From assembly GCA_036745875.1 (NCBI GenBank), contig DAIOFH010000002.1, positions 1 to 59,616 on the forward strand: a DNA stretch of 59,616 nucleotides, given 5' to 3'. The notes beneath the pieces were generated by a model that was not told where the DNA came from, ran no database searches, and worked only from the letters and a program-made list of their open reading frames with translations. The position numbers and the translations under genes are program-made. The DNA is from DAIOFH01 sp036745875 (GTDB lineage: Bacteria > Planctomycetota > SZUA-567). Shown here in pieces: positions 34,004 through 42,331 of this stretch (position 1 is the stretch's first letter; each line of letters opens with the position of its first letter).

Positions 34004-34366
34004 ATGCCAAGACCGCGTAAATGCAGAAGGGTGTGCAAATTACCGGAAAGCCATGCTTTCGGGCCGCTGTCCGCGTATCGCGAGCCCGAGACGGTGGTGA
34101 TCACCGTCGACGAATACGAATGTCTGCGATTGATGGATCTCGTGGGACTGACCCAGGAGGAATGCGCCGCCCGAATGGATATCGCACGCACCACCGTGCA
34201 ACGCATCTATGACGAAGTGCGAAGAAAAGTCGCCGACTGCATCGTCAACGGCAAAAAGCTCAGGATCAAGGGCGGCGATTATGTGCTTTGCGACGGCGAA
34301 ACGTTGACCTGCGCCGATTGCTCCTGCTGCGGCCGCAAAAAGCGCGAATCGGCGCGCTTCAAGTAA
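34004..34366 (+). CDS. DUF134 family DNA-binding protein
   Basis: A 120-residue protein of the DUF134 (UPF0251) family: PRPRKCRRVCKLPESHAFGP at the N-terminus, then the helix-turn-helix stretch LTQEECAARMDIARTTVQRIYDEVRRKVAD. The C-terminus has the cysteine cluster CADCSCCGRKK, likely to bind a metal or Fe-S cluster. DUF134 genes in anaerobes commonly accompany NifX/NifB-like and Mrp-like cofactor genes; none are here. The ATG at 34004 follows AGGAAG by about five bases. Its last 88 bases overlap the end of the convergent epimerase gene. Confidence 0.88.
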   Translation: MPRPRKCRRVCKLPESHAFGPLSAYREPETVVITVDEYECLRLMDLVGLTQEECAARMDIARTTVQRIYDEVRRKVADCIVNGKKLRIKGGDYVLCDGETLTCADCSCCGRKKRESARFK

Positions 34367-35289
34367 CGGGCCACTTTCCGCAATCCTTCCTCGAAGCTCA
34401 CCTGTGGTTCATAGCCGAGAACTGACTGCGCTTTCGCGATGTCCGCCCTGCTGTGCAGTATCTCCCCGACGCGCGGCGCCGCATATATCGGCTGGATGTC
34501 AGTCCCCAGAATATCGTTCAACATACCCATAAGTTCCCGGACCGTAATCCTGTTGCCGCAGGCGATATTGAAGGTCTCGCCGTTAAGCGGGGCGGGGTGG
34601 TTCGCCGCGAGGATGTTGCCGTGGATGACGTTGTCGACGAAGGTGAAATCCCGGCTTTGCCGGCCGTCCCCGAAGACGGTGGGCCGTTCGCCCCTGAGCA
34701 TCATGGTGATGAATTTCGGGATGACGGCCGCATATTTGCTCTCCGGGTTTTGTCCCGGACCGAAGACGTTGAAATAGCGGATCGACACCGTGTCCAGGCC
34801 ATAGCAATTGGCGAAAACCCTGCCGTAGTATTCCTGCGACAATTTGGCGACAGCATAGGGGCTCATCGGGTTTGGCGTGAGCGTTTCGGATTTGACTTCC
34901 TGCGGCACATCGCCGTAAACCGAGCTGGACGATGCCTGGACGATGCGTTTCACTCCCGCCCGGCGCGCCGCTTCGAAGAGGGTGACAGTGGCCACGGTCG
35001 AGGCATGGACGCTTTCAAGGGGAGTCTCGACGGAACGCGACACCGACGGAACGGTTGCAAGGTGGATGATGCGATCCACTCCCTTGACCGCACTTGCGGC
35101 AATGGCCGGATCGCAGAGGGTGCCCTCGACAAACTCGAACTGGCCGGCGAACGGCGCGATATTTTCCTCTTTGCCGGTGGAAAAATCGTCGACACCGACG
35201 ACTTCGTATCCGCTGTCCAATAATTTCGCCAGCATGTGGCTGCCAATGAATCCGGCACACCCCGTCACCAGGAACCGTGGTTTGTGCAT
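34279..35289 (-). CDS. NAD-dependent sugar-nucleotide epimerase/dehydratase
   Basis: A 336-residue extended short-chain dehydrogenase. The NAD-binding motif is FLVTGCAGFIGSHMLAKLL at the N-terminus; the catalytic triad appears as Ser in QASSSSVYGD and YAVAKLSQEYY (Tyr and Lys). It resembles UDP-glucose or UDP-N-acetylglucosamine 4-epimerases. Most relatives end near the EGLRKVARYLK motif; this one runs on for about 25 polar residues, and that extension is the part that overlaps DUF134. The ATG at 35289 has AAGGGA about seven bases upstream. It stands alone, without other surface-sugar genes. Confidence 0.88.
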   Translation of the reverse strand: MHKPRFLVTGCAGFIGSHMLAKLLDSGYEVVGVDDFSTGKEENIAPFAGQFEFVEGTLCDPAIAASAVKGVDRIIHLATVPSVSRSVETPLESVHASTVATVTLFEAARRAGVKRIVQASSSSVYGDVPQEVKSETLTPNPMSPYAVAKLSQEYYGRVFANCYGLDTVSIRYFNVFGPGQNPESKYAAVIPKFITMMLRGERPTVFGDGRQSRDFTFVDNVIHGNILAANHPAPLNGETFNIACGNRITVRELMGMLNDILGTDIQPIYAAPRVGEILHSRADIAKAQSVLGYEPQVSFEEGLRKVARYLKRADSRFLRPQQEQSAQVNVSPSQST

Positions 35290-35517
35290 GCAAAATCCCT
35301 TCCGGTGATTACCAACGCTGTTGCTTTTTTTTCTCCCATCACCCCAAAAACTCTCCGCTTTAGAAATAAGCATTAACTTAAGGTAGGATCATTACAACTG
35401 TAATGACGATTCAGAGGTCGGAAACCTGTTGTTGTTTGTATCGGCTGTTACTTTCAAGAGTTCCCGCTTACAGCGGCATCAAATTGACCGTAATGAAAAA
35501 TCCACACATTATTCACT

Positions 35518-35556
35518 CACCCCCAAGAGAGGGAGAGGGTTAGGGTGAGGGGAAAA
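35518..35556. repeat. G-rich repeat-like segment with short inverted repeat
   Basis: The stretch ACTCACCCCCAAGAGAGGG followed by AGAGGGTTAGGGTGAGGGG has CTCACCC and GGGTGAG as inverted arms and resembles the dispersed CCCTCACCCTAACCCTCTCCC type repeats seen in many bacterial genomes. It sits in the otherwise empty 280 bases between the epimerase and a small basic gene, just after the stop of the latter. Only one copy is in this window. Confidence 0.4.
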
Positions 35557-35569
35557 TGACGACCCCCTT

Positions 35570-35839
35570 TTAGATTGTCTTGGAATGGGCGGCTTTCGGA
35601 GGACGCGCCACGTCCCTCATGTGTCCGCCCGGCAAAGCCATGGTGCGGGCGGTCATCCTGAAATGCGGCTCTTCCGGATTGACGTAATAACGTCGTGAGA
35701 AAAAACAGCCCATAGCGCGGCGGCCAACGCCGTCAGCATTGAATTTTTCGACCGCACGCGGGGCTTGCGCCTTCCGGTGGTTGTCGAAACCTTTGATTTG
35801 CTGTTGCGACTTGTCGCGTTTATGTTTGCCTTTGCCCAT
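35570..35839 (-). CDS. small basic protein of unknown function
   Basis: An 89-residue protein rich in Lys, Arg and His, opening MGKGKHKRDKSQQQIKGF. No family is recognised and no membrane segment or signal peptide is seen. Its ATG follows the TAA of the TSCPD-protein gene by one base (TAACATG), which implies translational coupling and supports it as a real gene. The high charge suggests nucleic-acid or ribosome association, but this is a guess. Confidence 0.55.
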   Translation of the reverse strand: MGKGKHKRDKSQQQIKGFDNHRKAQAPRAVEKFNADGVGRRAMGCFFSRRYYVNPEEPHFRMTARTMALPGGHMRDVARPPKAAHSKTI

Positions 35840-35840
35840 G

Positions 35841-36110
35841 TTATTTCTTTTCTTCCCTTTCGCCGAGAAGCTTGTCCATACCGCAGGCCAATTGGTCTGC
35901 ACAGGATGTTCCCTTGCCTTCGCAATCGACGCCGCGAAGGAGTTCTACCGCTTTCCTCGCTTTCATTCCCCTGAGAAGACGCGCTAGAGCCTTGCCATTG
36001 CCCTCGCAACCGCCTTCGAAAACCACCTCGCCGATGACGCCATCGTCGTCAACATCGACAAGGACCCGGTCGGAACAAACGCTTTGTGGATATATGGTCA
36101 TTTTTGTCAT
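35841..36110 (-). CDS. TSCPD domain protein (TIGR03905-like)
   Basis: An 89-residue protein with the pattern of the TIGR03905/TSCPD small protein family: YPQSVCSDRVLVDVDDDGVI, then VVFEGGCEGNGKALARLL, and GTSCADQLACGM, where the family usually has TSCPDQLA. TSCPD domains also occur at the end of class II ribonucleotide reductases, but stand-alone copies have no known role. Conserved cysteines suggest metal binding or redox activity. It is coupled to the small basic gene downstream. Confidence 0.82.
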   Translation of the reverse strand: MTKMTIYPQSVCSDRVLVDVDDDGVIGEVVFEGGCEGNGKALARLLRGMKARKAVELLRGVDCEGKGTSCADQLACGMDKLLGEREEKK

Positions 36111-36238
36111 GTCTGAATACAGATCCTTTGGTGACGCCCCACCGGCGCAAAAATATGGCTCCCTATCCGATAAAAGGGGAACCGCCCAAGGTTCCCCGTA
36201 TTATAGTAAAAACCGGTATAGGTATCTACAGATAAAAA

Positions 36239-36838
36239 TTACCCCTCCGGGGCGGGTGGGCCGAGTTCGTCCAGGGTGAGGGAGAATCCTGGGGCGAAAT
36301 TATCCATAAAGTATTGAATTTCAGGGAGTTGGAGTTCGTCAAGCTGTCCCTTGATTGTCTTTTCCGCCGGAAGGAACTCCTGGTTGCCGCCGCGACGCTC
36401 CTCTACGCATTTGAGCCAGGCGCAGAGTTTATCGGCCGCCTTCACCAGATCCCAGCTCTCCCTGTCCCGCTCTTCCGGAAATAGCGCCGGCCGGTAGAAG
36501 TCCTGGAACTCGGGAGGTAGAAACGACAAAAGGCGCTTATTTGCGGATTTCTCTATGCCTTGGTATGCCTGGCGTATGTTTTCGTCGAAATATTTCACCG
36601 GCGTCGGCAGGTCGCCGGTCATCACTTCTCCCGCGTCGTGCAGAAGGGCGAGGAACGCCGTCCGTTCAGGGTCGGCGCTGCCGTCGAACTTGGCGTTCCG
36701 TATGGTCGCCAAAGCGTGGGCCAGTACCGCCACCCGGTGGGAGTGCTCCTGGATGTTCTCCGGGCTCGTGTTCTGCATCAGGCTCCAGCGTCTGATCAGC
36801 CGCATGCGCGAGATATAGGCGAAGAAATGGCTGATCAC
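36239..36838 (-). CDS. yfbR: 5'-deoxynucleotidase of the YfbR HD family
   Basis: A 199-residue HD-domain protein. QEHSHRVAVLAHALATI and FLALLHDAGEVMTGDLPTPVKY match YfbR, with the metal-binding His, His-Asp and a later Asp (VKAADKLCAWLKC). YfbR removes phosphate from deoxynucleoside 5'-monophosphates. The start is a GTG at 36838 that overlaps the purD stop by four bases (GTGA), so the two genes are translationally coupled. Confidence 0.88.
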   Translation of the reverse strand: MISHFFAYISRMRLIRRWSLMQNTSPENIQEHSHRVAVLAHALATIRNAKFDGSADPERTAFLALLHDAGEVMTGDLPTPVKYFDENIRQAYQGIEKSANKRLLSFLPPEFQDFYRPALFPEERDRESWDLVKAADKLCAWLKCVEERRGGNQEFLPAEKTIKGQLDELQLPEIQYFMDNFAPGFSLTLDELGPPAPEG

Positions 36839-38109
36839 AGAGCCTTCTTTCCGATATCCGTGCGGTAGATCATGCCGTCGAAATGGATATCCCCGACAGC
36901 CTTGTAGGCGTTATCTATCGCGGTTTTGATGTCCCCGCCAAGGCTGGTGACGCCAAATACCCTGCCGCCGTCGGTGATGACTTCCTTTTTCGGGTTCAAT
37001 TTGGCGCCGGCATGGAAGACGACGGTGCCGGGGCGGGCGTTGGCGGCATCCAGTCCCGTGACCAGTTTGCCTTTTTCATAATCGCCCGGATAGCCCCCGG
37101 AGGCGAGGACGACACACACCGCCGCATCGTCGGACCATTCCAGGACCTGATCGGCGAGCTTGCCCTGTGCGGTGGCGAGAAGGTGCTCGTAGAGATCGGA
37201 CTTGAGGCGCATGAGAACGGGCTGCGTCTCCGGGTCGCCGAACCTGACGTTGTATTCCAACACCTTGGGGCCGCCGCCGGTGAGCATCAGTCCGACATAA
37301 AGAAGGCCCTTGAACCTGCGGCCTTCGTCGTTCATGGCGTGGATGGTCGGCACGAGGATACGTTCGACCACCTCGTCCATGATGGCGGGCGTGAGGACGG
37401 GAGCGGGGGAATACGCGCCCATGCCGCCGGTATTGGGGCCGGTGTCTCCGTCGAAGGCGGCCTTGTGGTCCTGGGACGAGGCGAGGGGGGCTATGGTTTT
37501 GCCGTCCGTCAGGCAGAGAATCGTCACTTCGGGGCCGCGAAGCAGTTCCTCGATAATGACTCGCGAGCCCGCCTTGCCGAATTCGCCGTCCGACATGATG
37601 CGCTTTACCGCCTCCTTGGCTTCGTCCAGGTTCTGGCAGACGATGACGCCTTTTCCGGCGCAGAGGCCGTCGGCCTTGACCACCACCGGGCCTTCGGGGC
37701 GCGATTCAAGATAGCGCATCGCCGGCTCGAACTGTTCGAACTCGGCAAAGTCGGCGGTGGGGATGCCGTGGCGGCGCATCAGGCCCTTGGCGAAGGATTT
37801 GGAACCTTCCAGTTCGGCTGCGGCCTTTGTCGGGCCGAAGATGGGGATGCCCGAGTCCTTGAACGAATCGGCCATGCCGTCCACATAGAAGACTTCCGCG
37901 CCCGGCACGACCAGGTCTATCTGGTTCTGTTTCGCCCAGCGCACCACTTGCCCGTGGTTGCCGACATCGATGTCGACGCATTCGCCCGCTTCGGCGCAGC
38001 CGGAATTGCCTGGTGCGATATAGACTTTTTCCACTTTCGGGCTTTGCGCCAATTTCCATGCCAGGGCATGCTCCCTGCCGCCCGAACCAACAACCAACAC
38101 CTTTGCCAT
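36835..38109 (-). CDS. purD: phosphoribosylamine-glycine ligase
   Basis: The 424-residue PurD joins glycine to 5-phosphoribosylamine in purine synthesis. KVLVVGSGGREHALAWKLAQS at the N-terminus and VVKADGLCAGKGVIVC in the ATP-grasp domain are diagnostic, as are YVGLMLTGGGPKVLEYNVRFGDPE (metal-binding Glu and Asn). The second ATG, at 38109, fits the AGGGAG site better than the one at 38112. YfbR is coupled to it, so purine synthesis and nucleotide turnover share a message. Confidence 0.96.
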   Translation of the reverse strand: MAKVLVVGSGGREHALAWKLAQSPKVEKVYIAPGNSGCAEAGECVDIDVGNHGQVVRWAKQNQIDLVVPGAEVFYVDGMADSFKDSGIPIFGPTKAAAELEGSKSFAKGLMRRHGIPTADFAEFEQFEPAMRYLESRPEGPVVVKADGLCAGKGVIVCQNLDEAKEAVKRIMSDGEFGKAGSRVIIEELLRGPEVTILCLTDGKTIAPLASSQDHKAAFDGDTGPNTGGMGAYSPAPVLTPAIMDEVVERILVPTIHAMNDEGRRFKGLLYVGLMLTGGGPKVLEYNVRFGDPETQPVLMRLKSDLYEHLLATAQGKLADQVLEWSDDAAVCVVLASGGYPGDYEKGKLVTGLDAANARPGTVVFHAGAKLNPKKEVITDGGRVFGVTSLGGDIKTAIDNAYKAVGDIHFDGMIYRTDIGKKAL

Positions 38110-38231
38110 CATATCTCCCTGTTTTTATTGATTATTGCGTATCATGTTATAGTTGACGCTTACTCTGCACCTTTTGGCTTGTCCCGGTTATGCAGTAAAA
38201 TGCAACTTAGAACAAGCTGCTTTTTAAACCG

Positions 38232-40016
38232 CTAGATTGCGAATACACCGCCGTGGTCAGCCGAGGTGACGTGCGTTGAATAGCGCGCCAGCCAGCCGCG
38301 TTTGAAATTGCTCTTGAACGGCTTCAATTTTTTCATACGGTTCTTGATCTCGGCCGCGGTTAGTTTGACATTGACCTTGAGGCCGATGGCGTCGATGGAG
38401 ATCGTGTCGCCGTCACGGAGGATTGCCAAAGGCCCGCCCGCCGCAGCTTCGGGGCTGATGTGGCCGACGCAAAGCCCGCGCGTGCCTCCGGAGAACCGTC
38501 CGTCCGTGAGTAACGCCGCCTTGATCCCCGCTCCCTGGATGGCGGCGGTGGGGGAAAGCATTTCCTGCATGCCGGGGCCGCCCTTGGGGCCTTCGTAGCG
38601 GATCACGACGACGTCCCCGTCCTTGACTTTGCCCTTGAGGATGCCGGCGAGGGCGTCTTCCTGTGATTCGAAAATGCGGGCCGGGCCGGTGAAGCGCATC
38701 ATGTCCGGGGTGACGCCGACCGTCTTGACGACCGCGCCGTTGGGGGCGATGTTGCCGAAAAGGACCGCGAGGCCGCCGCCTTCGGAGAACGGCTTCTTGG
38801 TCGTATGGATCACGTTGCCGTCCGGGCGCGGGGCTTTTTTCACCGCTTTGTCGAACTCGCCGGACACGGACGGGAGGCCGAACTTGAAGCCGCATCCCGA
38901 GTGCTCAGCCACTTCCCTGACGATGGCGGGAATGCCTCCCGCGCGGTCGACGTCTTCCATATGGATTTCGGGCCTGGACGGCGAGACTTTGCAGACGCAG
39001 GGCGTGCGCTTGGATATTTCGCCGATGCGCTTGAGGTCATACTTGATGTCCGCTTCGTAGGCCAGGGCCAGCGAATGCAGGATGGTGTTCGTGGAGCCGC
39101 CCATCGCCATGTCGCAGATAAAGGCGTTGTCGAGGGAGTCCCGGGTGACGATGTCGAGGGGGCGGATATCCTTTTCGATGCAACGCTTGAGGGCGTGCGC
39201 GGCTTTTTTCGCCAGGTCGAGGCGTTTCGGGTTGAGTTTGGTTTTGGTTTTTTTCTTGTCGGCCCAGACTTCGGCGGTGACGGTGCCGTTGCCGGGGAGG
39301 GCGAGGCCGATGACTTCACCGAGGCAGTTCATCGAGTTGGCGGTGAACATGCCGGCGCAGGAACCGCAGCCGGGGCAGGCGCAAGAGGCCATCTTGTCCA
39401 GGGCGGCGTCGGACATCTTGCCTGCCGAGTTTTTGCCCACCGCTTCGAAGATGGAAATCAGGTCGGTGTTTTCCCTGCTGGCAAGCATGGGGCCGCCGGA
39501 GACGTAGACCGCCGGGATGTTCATCCTGGCCATGGCGTTGTACATGCCGGGCACGATCTTGTCGCAGTTGCCGATGCCGATCCAGCCGTCCGCGGGGTGG
39601 GCCATGAGGATGGTCTCGATTTGGTCGGTGATGAGTTCGCGGGAGGCGAGGGAGTATTTCATGCCCGCGTGGCCCATGGCGATGCCGTCGCAGACCGCGC
39701 CGCCGACATTGGCGATCCAGACGTTGAAGCCGAGGCGGAGAAGTTCCTTGTGGATGACGTCTTCCAGCGCGCGCAGGTGGGCATGGCCGGGAATCTGGTT
39801 GGTGAAGGAGTTAACGATCGTTACGGTCGGCTTGGAGCGGCTCCTGAAATTGGGGAGCATGCCGGAAGCTTTCATGAGGCCCCAGGCGGCGATCATGTGC
39901 TTGGGTTCCGTTACTATCTTGCTGCCTTTTTTGCGCAGGTTTTCGATGCCGGGACCGACGCCGGTGCGACCCAGCTTGCTTCCCTTGGAAGCGGCGCGTG
40001 CTTTGGCCTTGGCCAT
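38232..40016 (-). CDS. ilvD: dihydroxy-acid dehydratase
   Basis: A 594-residue enzyme of the IlvD/Edd family, which dehydrates 2,3-dihydroxy acids in valine, leucine and isoleucine synthesis using an Fe-S cluster. Cluster cysteines are seen in GIGNCDKIVPGM and ASCACPGCGSCAGMFTANSMN. TDGRFSGGTRGLCVGHISPEA near the C-terminus is a family signature. AGGAGAACACA precedes the ATG. About 25 extra basic residues stand before the usual N-terminus. No other branched-chain genes are adjacent; sugar-acid dehydratases of the same family are less likely given the motifs. Confidence 0.93.
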   Translation of the reverse strand: MAKAKARAASKGSKLGRTGVGPGIENLRKKGSKIVTEPKHMIAAWGLMKASGMLPNFRSRSKPTVTIVNSFTNQIPGHAHLRALEDVIHKELLRLGFNVWIANVGGAVCDGIAMGHAGMKYSLASRELITDQIETILMAHPADGWIGIGNCDKIVPGMYNAMARMNIPAVYVSGGPMLASRENTDLISIFEAVGKNSAGKMSDAALDKMASCACPGCGSCAGMFTANSMNCLGEVIGLALPGNGTVTAEVWADKKKTKTKLNPKRLDLAKKAAHALKRCIEKDIRPLDIVTRDSLDNAFICDMAMGGSTNTILHSLALAYEADIKYDLKRIGEISKRTPCVCKVSPSRPEIHMEDVDRAGGIPAIVREVAEHSGCGFKFGLPSVSGEFDKAVKKAPRPDGNVIHTTKKPFSEGGGLAVLFGNIAPNGAVVKTVGVTPDMMRFTGPARIFESQEDALAGILKGKVKDGDVVVIRYEGPKGGPGMQEMLSPTAAIQGAGIKAALLTDGRFSGGTRGLCVGHISPEAAAGGPLAILRDGDTISIDAIGLKVNVKLTAAEIKNRMKKLKPFKSNFKRGWLARYSTHVTSADHGGVFAI

Positions 40017-40163
40017 TGTGTTCTCCTATTGCTATGGCATTACCTTGCCGAATGTTGATTTGTTGCCTTGACAACATGCCCCCGCACCCATACCGTTAAG
40101 GTATCGGCGTCAACGACAATCGTACGCCAGGGGGAGGAGCCATTATAATAAATACCCTTCCCC

Positions 40164-40808
40164 ATGCCAAGAACGACTTTTTACAAAAGGTGGATTAAAC
40201 GGCAAATGACGGAAACGCCCCTTCGCATCCTCGGTATCGATCCCGGCACACGGCATGTCGGATACGGCGTGCTGGAACAGCACGGGACGGCGCTTTGCTG
40301 GATCGCGTCTGGCTGCATCACGGCGGGGGGGGGCGAAATCTCGGAGCGCCTCGTCAAGATCCACAGGGGCCTTGCCGAAGTAATCGAGTGCCACAGGCCG
40401 ATCATGGCGGCGGTGGAAACGGTGTTTACCAGCAACAACCCGAAGACGGCGATAGCCATCGGCGAGGGCAGGGGCGTCGCCGTGCTGTCTGCGGCCGAAC
40501 GCGGTCTTGCGGTCTCGGGATATGAACCGGCCCTGGTGAAAAAAGCCGTGGCCGGGAACGGCAGGGCCGGGAAGGAACAGGTCAGGAGCATGGTGAAGAT
40601 CCTTCTCAAGCTGGCGGAGCCGCCGGATACGGACCATGAATCGGACGCGCTCGCCCTGGCGATAACCCACGCCATGCATTGCCGGCTGGCCTGCGGTCCG
40701 TCAGTTCTCGGCGGAAAAATAACACGCAACAAACTGAAGCGCGGGCGGCTTCCCGATTTTGTTCTGCGGCAACTGCCTGCCGGTATCTTGGAAAGAGGTA
40801 AGATTTGA
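40164..40808 (+). CDS. ruvC: Holliday junction resolvase RuvC
   Basis: A 214-residue (or 200-residue) RuvC. LRILGIDPGTRHVGYGVLE contains the first catalytic Asp; AAVETVFTSNNPKTAIAIGEGRG contains the Glu; HESDALALAITHA contains the C-terminal catalytic Asp pair. The start could be ATG 40164 or ATG 40206 (the latter has AAGGTGG 12 bases upstream); the fold begins at residue 18 of the longer form. No ruvA or ruvB is nearby. It overlaps tadA by one base. The C-terminus is some 30 residues longer than usual. Confidence 0.93.
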   Translation: MPRTTFYKRWIKRQMTETPLRILGIDPGTRHVGYGVLEQHGTALCWIASGCITAGGGEISERLVKIHRGLAEVIECHRPIMAAVETVFTSNNPKTAIAIGEGRGVAVLSAAERGLAVSGYEPALVKKAVAGNGRAGKEQVRSMVKILLKLAEPPDTDHESDALALAITHAMHCRLACGPSVLGGKITRNKLKRGRLPDFVLRQLPAGILERGKI

Positions 40809-41281
40809 TGATTGACCCGGAGATGGATGAAGCGCGCATGTTTTTGGCGCTGAAGGCCGCCGACGAAGCGCGGGAGGCCGGGGAAGTCCCGGTCGGGGCG
40901 GTCGTGTTCCATAAAGGAAAGATGATAGGCCGTGCCTACAACCAGAGGGAAATGCTCCAGGACCCGACGGCCCACGCCGAAGTGTTGGCCATCACCCAGG
41001 CCGCCGCCGCCCTGGAAAGCTGGCGTCTCGACGAGTGCGAACTGTACGTGACCCTGGAACCGTGCGCCATGTGCGCGGGAGCGCTGGTATTATCCAGGAT
41101 GAAACGCCTGGTCTACGGCGCGAGAGACCCGAAAGCCGGGGCCTGCGGCTCGGTCCTCGACGTCCTTGCCTGCGAACAGTTGAATCACACAGTGGAGGTC
41201 ACGTCAGGCGTCCTCGGCGAGCCGTGCGGACTGATCCTCAGCGAGTTTTTCCGGGAGCGGCGGGGGAAGAACAGGTCTTGA
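40808..41281 (+). CDS. tadA: tRNA-specific adenosine deaminase
   Basis: The 157-residue TadA converts A34 to inosine in tRNA-Arg(ACG). The zinc and catalytic residues are in THAEVLAI (His56, Glu58) and EPCAMCAGA (Cys86, Cys89). The ATG at 40808 overlaps the ruvC stop (TGATG). Its last 78 bases are antisense to the end of the convergent acetyltransferase gene. Confidence 0.95.
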   Translation: MIDPEMDEARMFLALKAADEAREAGEVPVGAVVFHKGKMIGRAYNQREMLQDPTAHAEVLAITQAAAALESWRLDECELYVTLEPCAMCAGALVLSRMKRLVYGARDPKAGACGSVLDVLACEQLNHTVEVTSGVLGEPCGLILSEFFRERRGKNRS

Positions 41282-41755
41282 GGGGCGGTTGCCGATGTCC
41301 ATCGCAAGTATCTGTGTTCTCGTCCTGAAGCCGTATTTTTTGTAGAAGTGTTTGGCGTCGTCGTTGCCGTAGACGCACATCAATTCGACAAAGGTCACGC
41401 CCTTCGCTTTGAGGAAGGCGAGCCCGTTGTCCATAAGCTTTTTGGCATAGCCTCTTTTGCGCAGGTCTTTTCGGACAAAGAGCCAGTCGACGTCGCCCAT
41501 GCCCTTGTCGATGGATACCTTGCAGTAGCCGACAATCTCGTCACTGCAATAAAGCACCTCGACGCGGGCTTCGTCCTTTTCCATTTCCCTTCTGGTGGCT
41601 TCAAGCGAGCTTTCAATGGGCAGGATCGGGTATTTGCCTGCGAAATACTTCGCCACCCTGTTGTGGTGCGCGGCCAGCTCCTTGAGCGGCTCGACCAGTA
41701 GGGACAATTGGTCCACCGTGAGGGTGACGAATTTGATTTGGTCTTTCTTTATCAT
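41204..41755 (-). CDS. GNAT-family N-acetyltransferase
   Basis: A 183-residue GNAT protein; motif A is DVDWLFVRKDLRKRGYAKKLMDNGLAFLK and motif B follows in NDDAKHFYKKYGFRTRT. The substrate is unknown. About 27 residues rich in proline and arginine (RPSRPVLPPPLPEK and onward) extend beyond the normal fold, and they are encoded opposite the end of tadA. It overlaps the isochorismatase-like gene by one base (TGATG) and is co-transcribed with it. Confidence 0.87.
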   Translation of the reverse strand: MIKKDQIKFVTLTVDQLSLLVEPLKELAAHHNRVAKYFAGKYPILPIESSLEATRREMEKDEARVEVLYCSDEIVGYCKVSIDKGMGDVDWLFVRKDLRKRGYAKKLMDNGLAFLKAKGVTFVELMCVYGNDDAKHFYKKYGFRTRTQILAMDIGNRPSRPVLPPPLPEKLAEDQSARLAEDA

Positions 41756-42309
41756 CAATCCTCCGTGTTCACTTCAAGTTCCCGCGACGGCACCACCGCC
41801 GCAAACGCTCTGTCCAACGCCGCCATAAACGCGCCGTGGATCGTCGCCGCCGGGATGGTTTTGCCCGCCCAAAGCAAATCCCTGGTCGCGCAGGCGTCGT
41901 GCAGCAGCACCACTTCATAGCCTTTCGCCCTGGCGGAACGCACCGTGGTGTCGATGCACATATGGGTCATCATGCCGGCTATGACCAGGCGCTTGATTTT
42001 TTTCATGGCAAGCCGTTCCTGGAGGTCTGTTTCAAGAAACGAATCGGGCTTGTGCTTGATTATCAACTCCTCGCCGGAGGCGGGCTGAACGGACGCATGG
42101 ATTTTCACCCCGTCCGTATCAGGGATGAAAAACGTCGCTCCCGGTTGCAGGCTGATATGCTGGACGTGGTAGACAGGCCAGAAATTCTGCCTGAACACTG
42201 CCAGCACATTCGCGGCGTTCGCAGCCGCCGCATCACTCTCCACCAGTTCGTTTTTGCCGCCGGGGAAATAATCGTTTTGGATATCGACCAATAATAACGC
42301 GGTGTTCAC
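41755..42309 (-). CDS. isochorismatase-family cysteine hydrolase
   Basis: A 184-residue alpha/beta hydrolase of the isochorismatase/nicotinamidase superfamily. TALLLVDIQNDYF carries the catalytic Asp, the conserved Lys is in IIKHKPDSF, and the nucleophile is in GMMTHMCIDTTVRSA. It could be a nicotinamidase or act on another amide; the metal-site residues of nicotinamidases are not obvious. The start is GTG at 42309 with TTGGAG in front. It lies 22 bases after the cupin gene. Confidence 0.88.
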   Translation of the reverse strand: MNTALLLVDIQNDYFPGGKNELVESDAAAANAANVLAVFRQNFWPVYHVQHISLQPGATFFIPDTDGVKIHASVQPASGEELIIKHKPDSFLETDLQERLAMKKIKRLVIAGMMTHMCIDTTVRSARAKGYEVVLLHDACATRDLLWAGKTIPAATIHGAFMAALDRAFAAVVPSRELEVNTED

Positions 42310-42331
42310 AGGTTCTCCAAGTACGGCGGGC

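Noticed and set aside
33490..34206. A 238-codon minus-strand frame across the His/Cys-rich and DUF134 genes
   Set aside because: It is antisense to two better-supported genes and crosses a promoter-bearing AT-rich region; the product is a run of Ala/Met/Val arising from reversed His/Gly codons.
35518..35556. A telomere-like or CRISPR-like repeat
   Set aside because: There is only one copy, with no spaced direct repeats and no cas gene in the window.
36883..38235. A 450-codon plus-strand frame opposite purD
   Set aside because: Composition artefact opposite a clear purD; no start signal or family.
38805..40058. A 417-codon plus-strand frame opposite ilvD
   Set aside because: ilvD is unambiguous, and the antisense product has no motif; such frames are common in GC-rich DNA.
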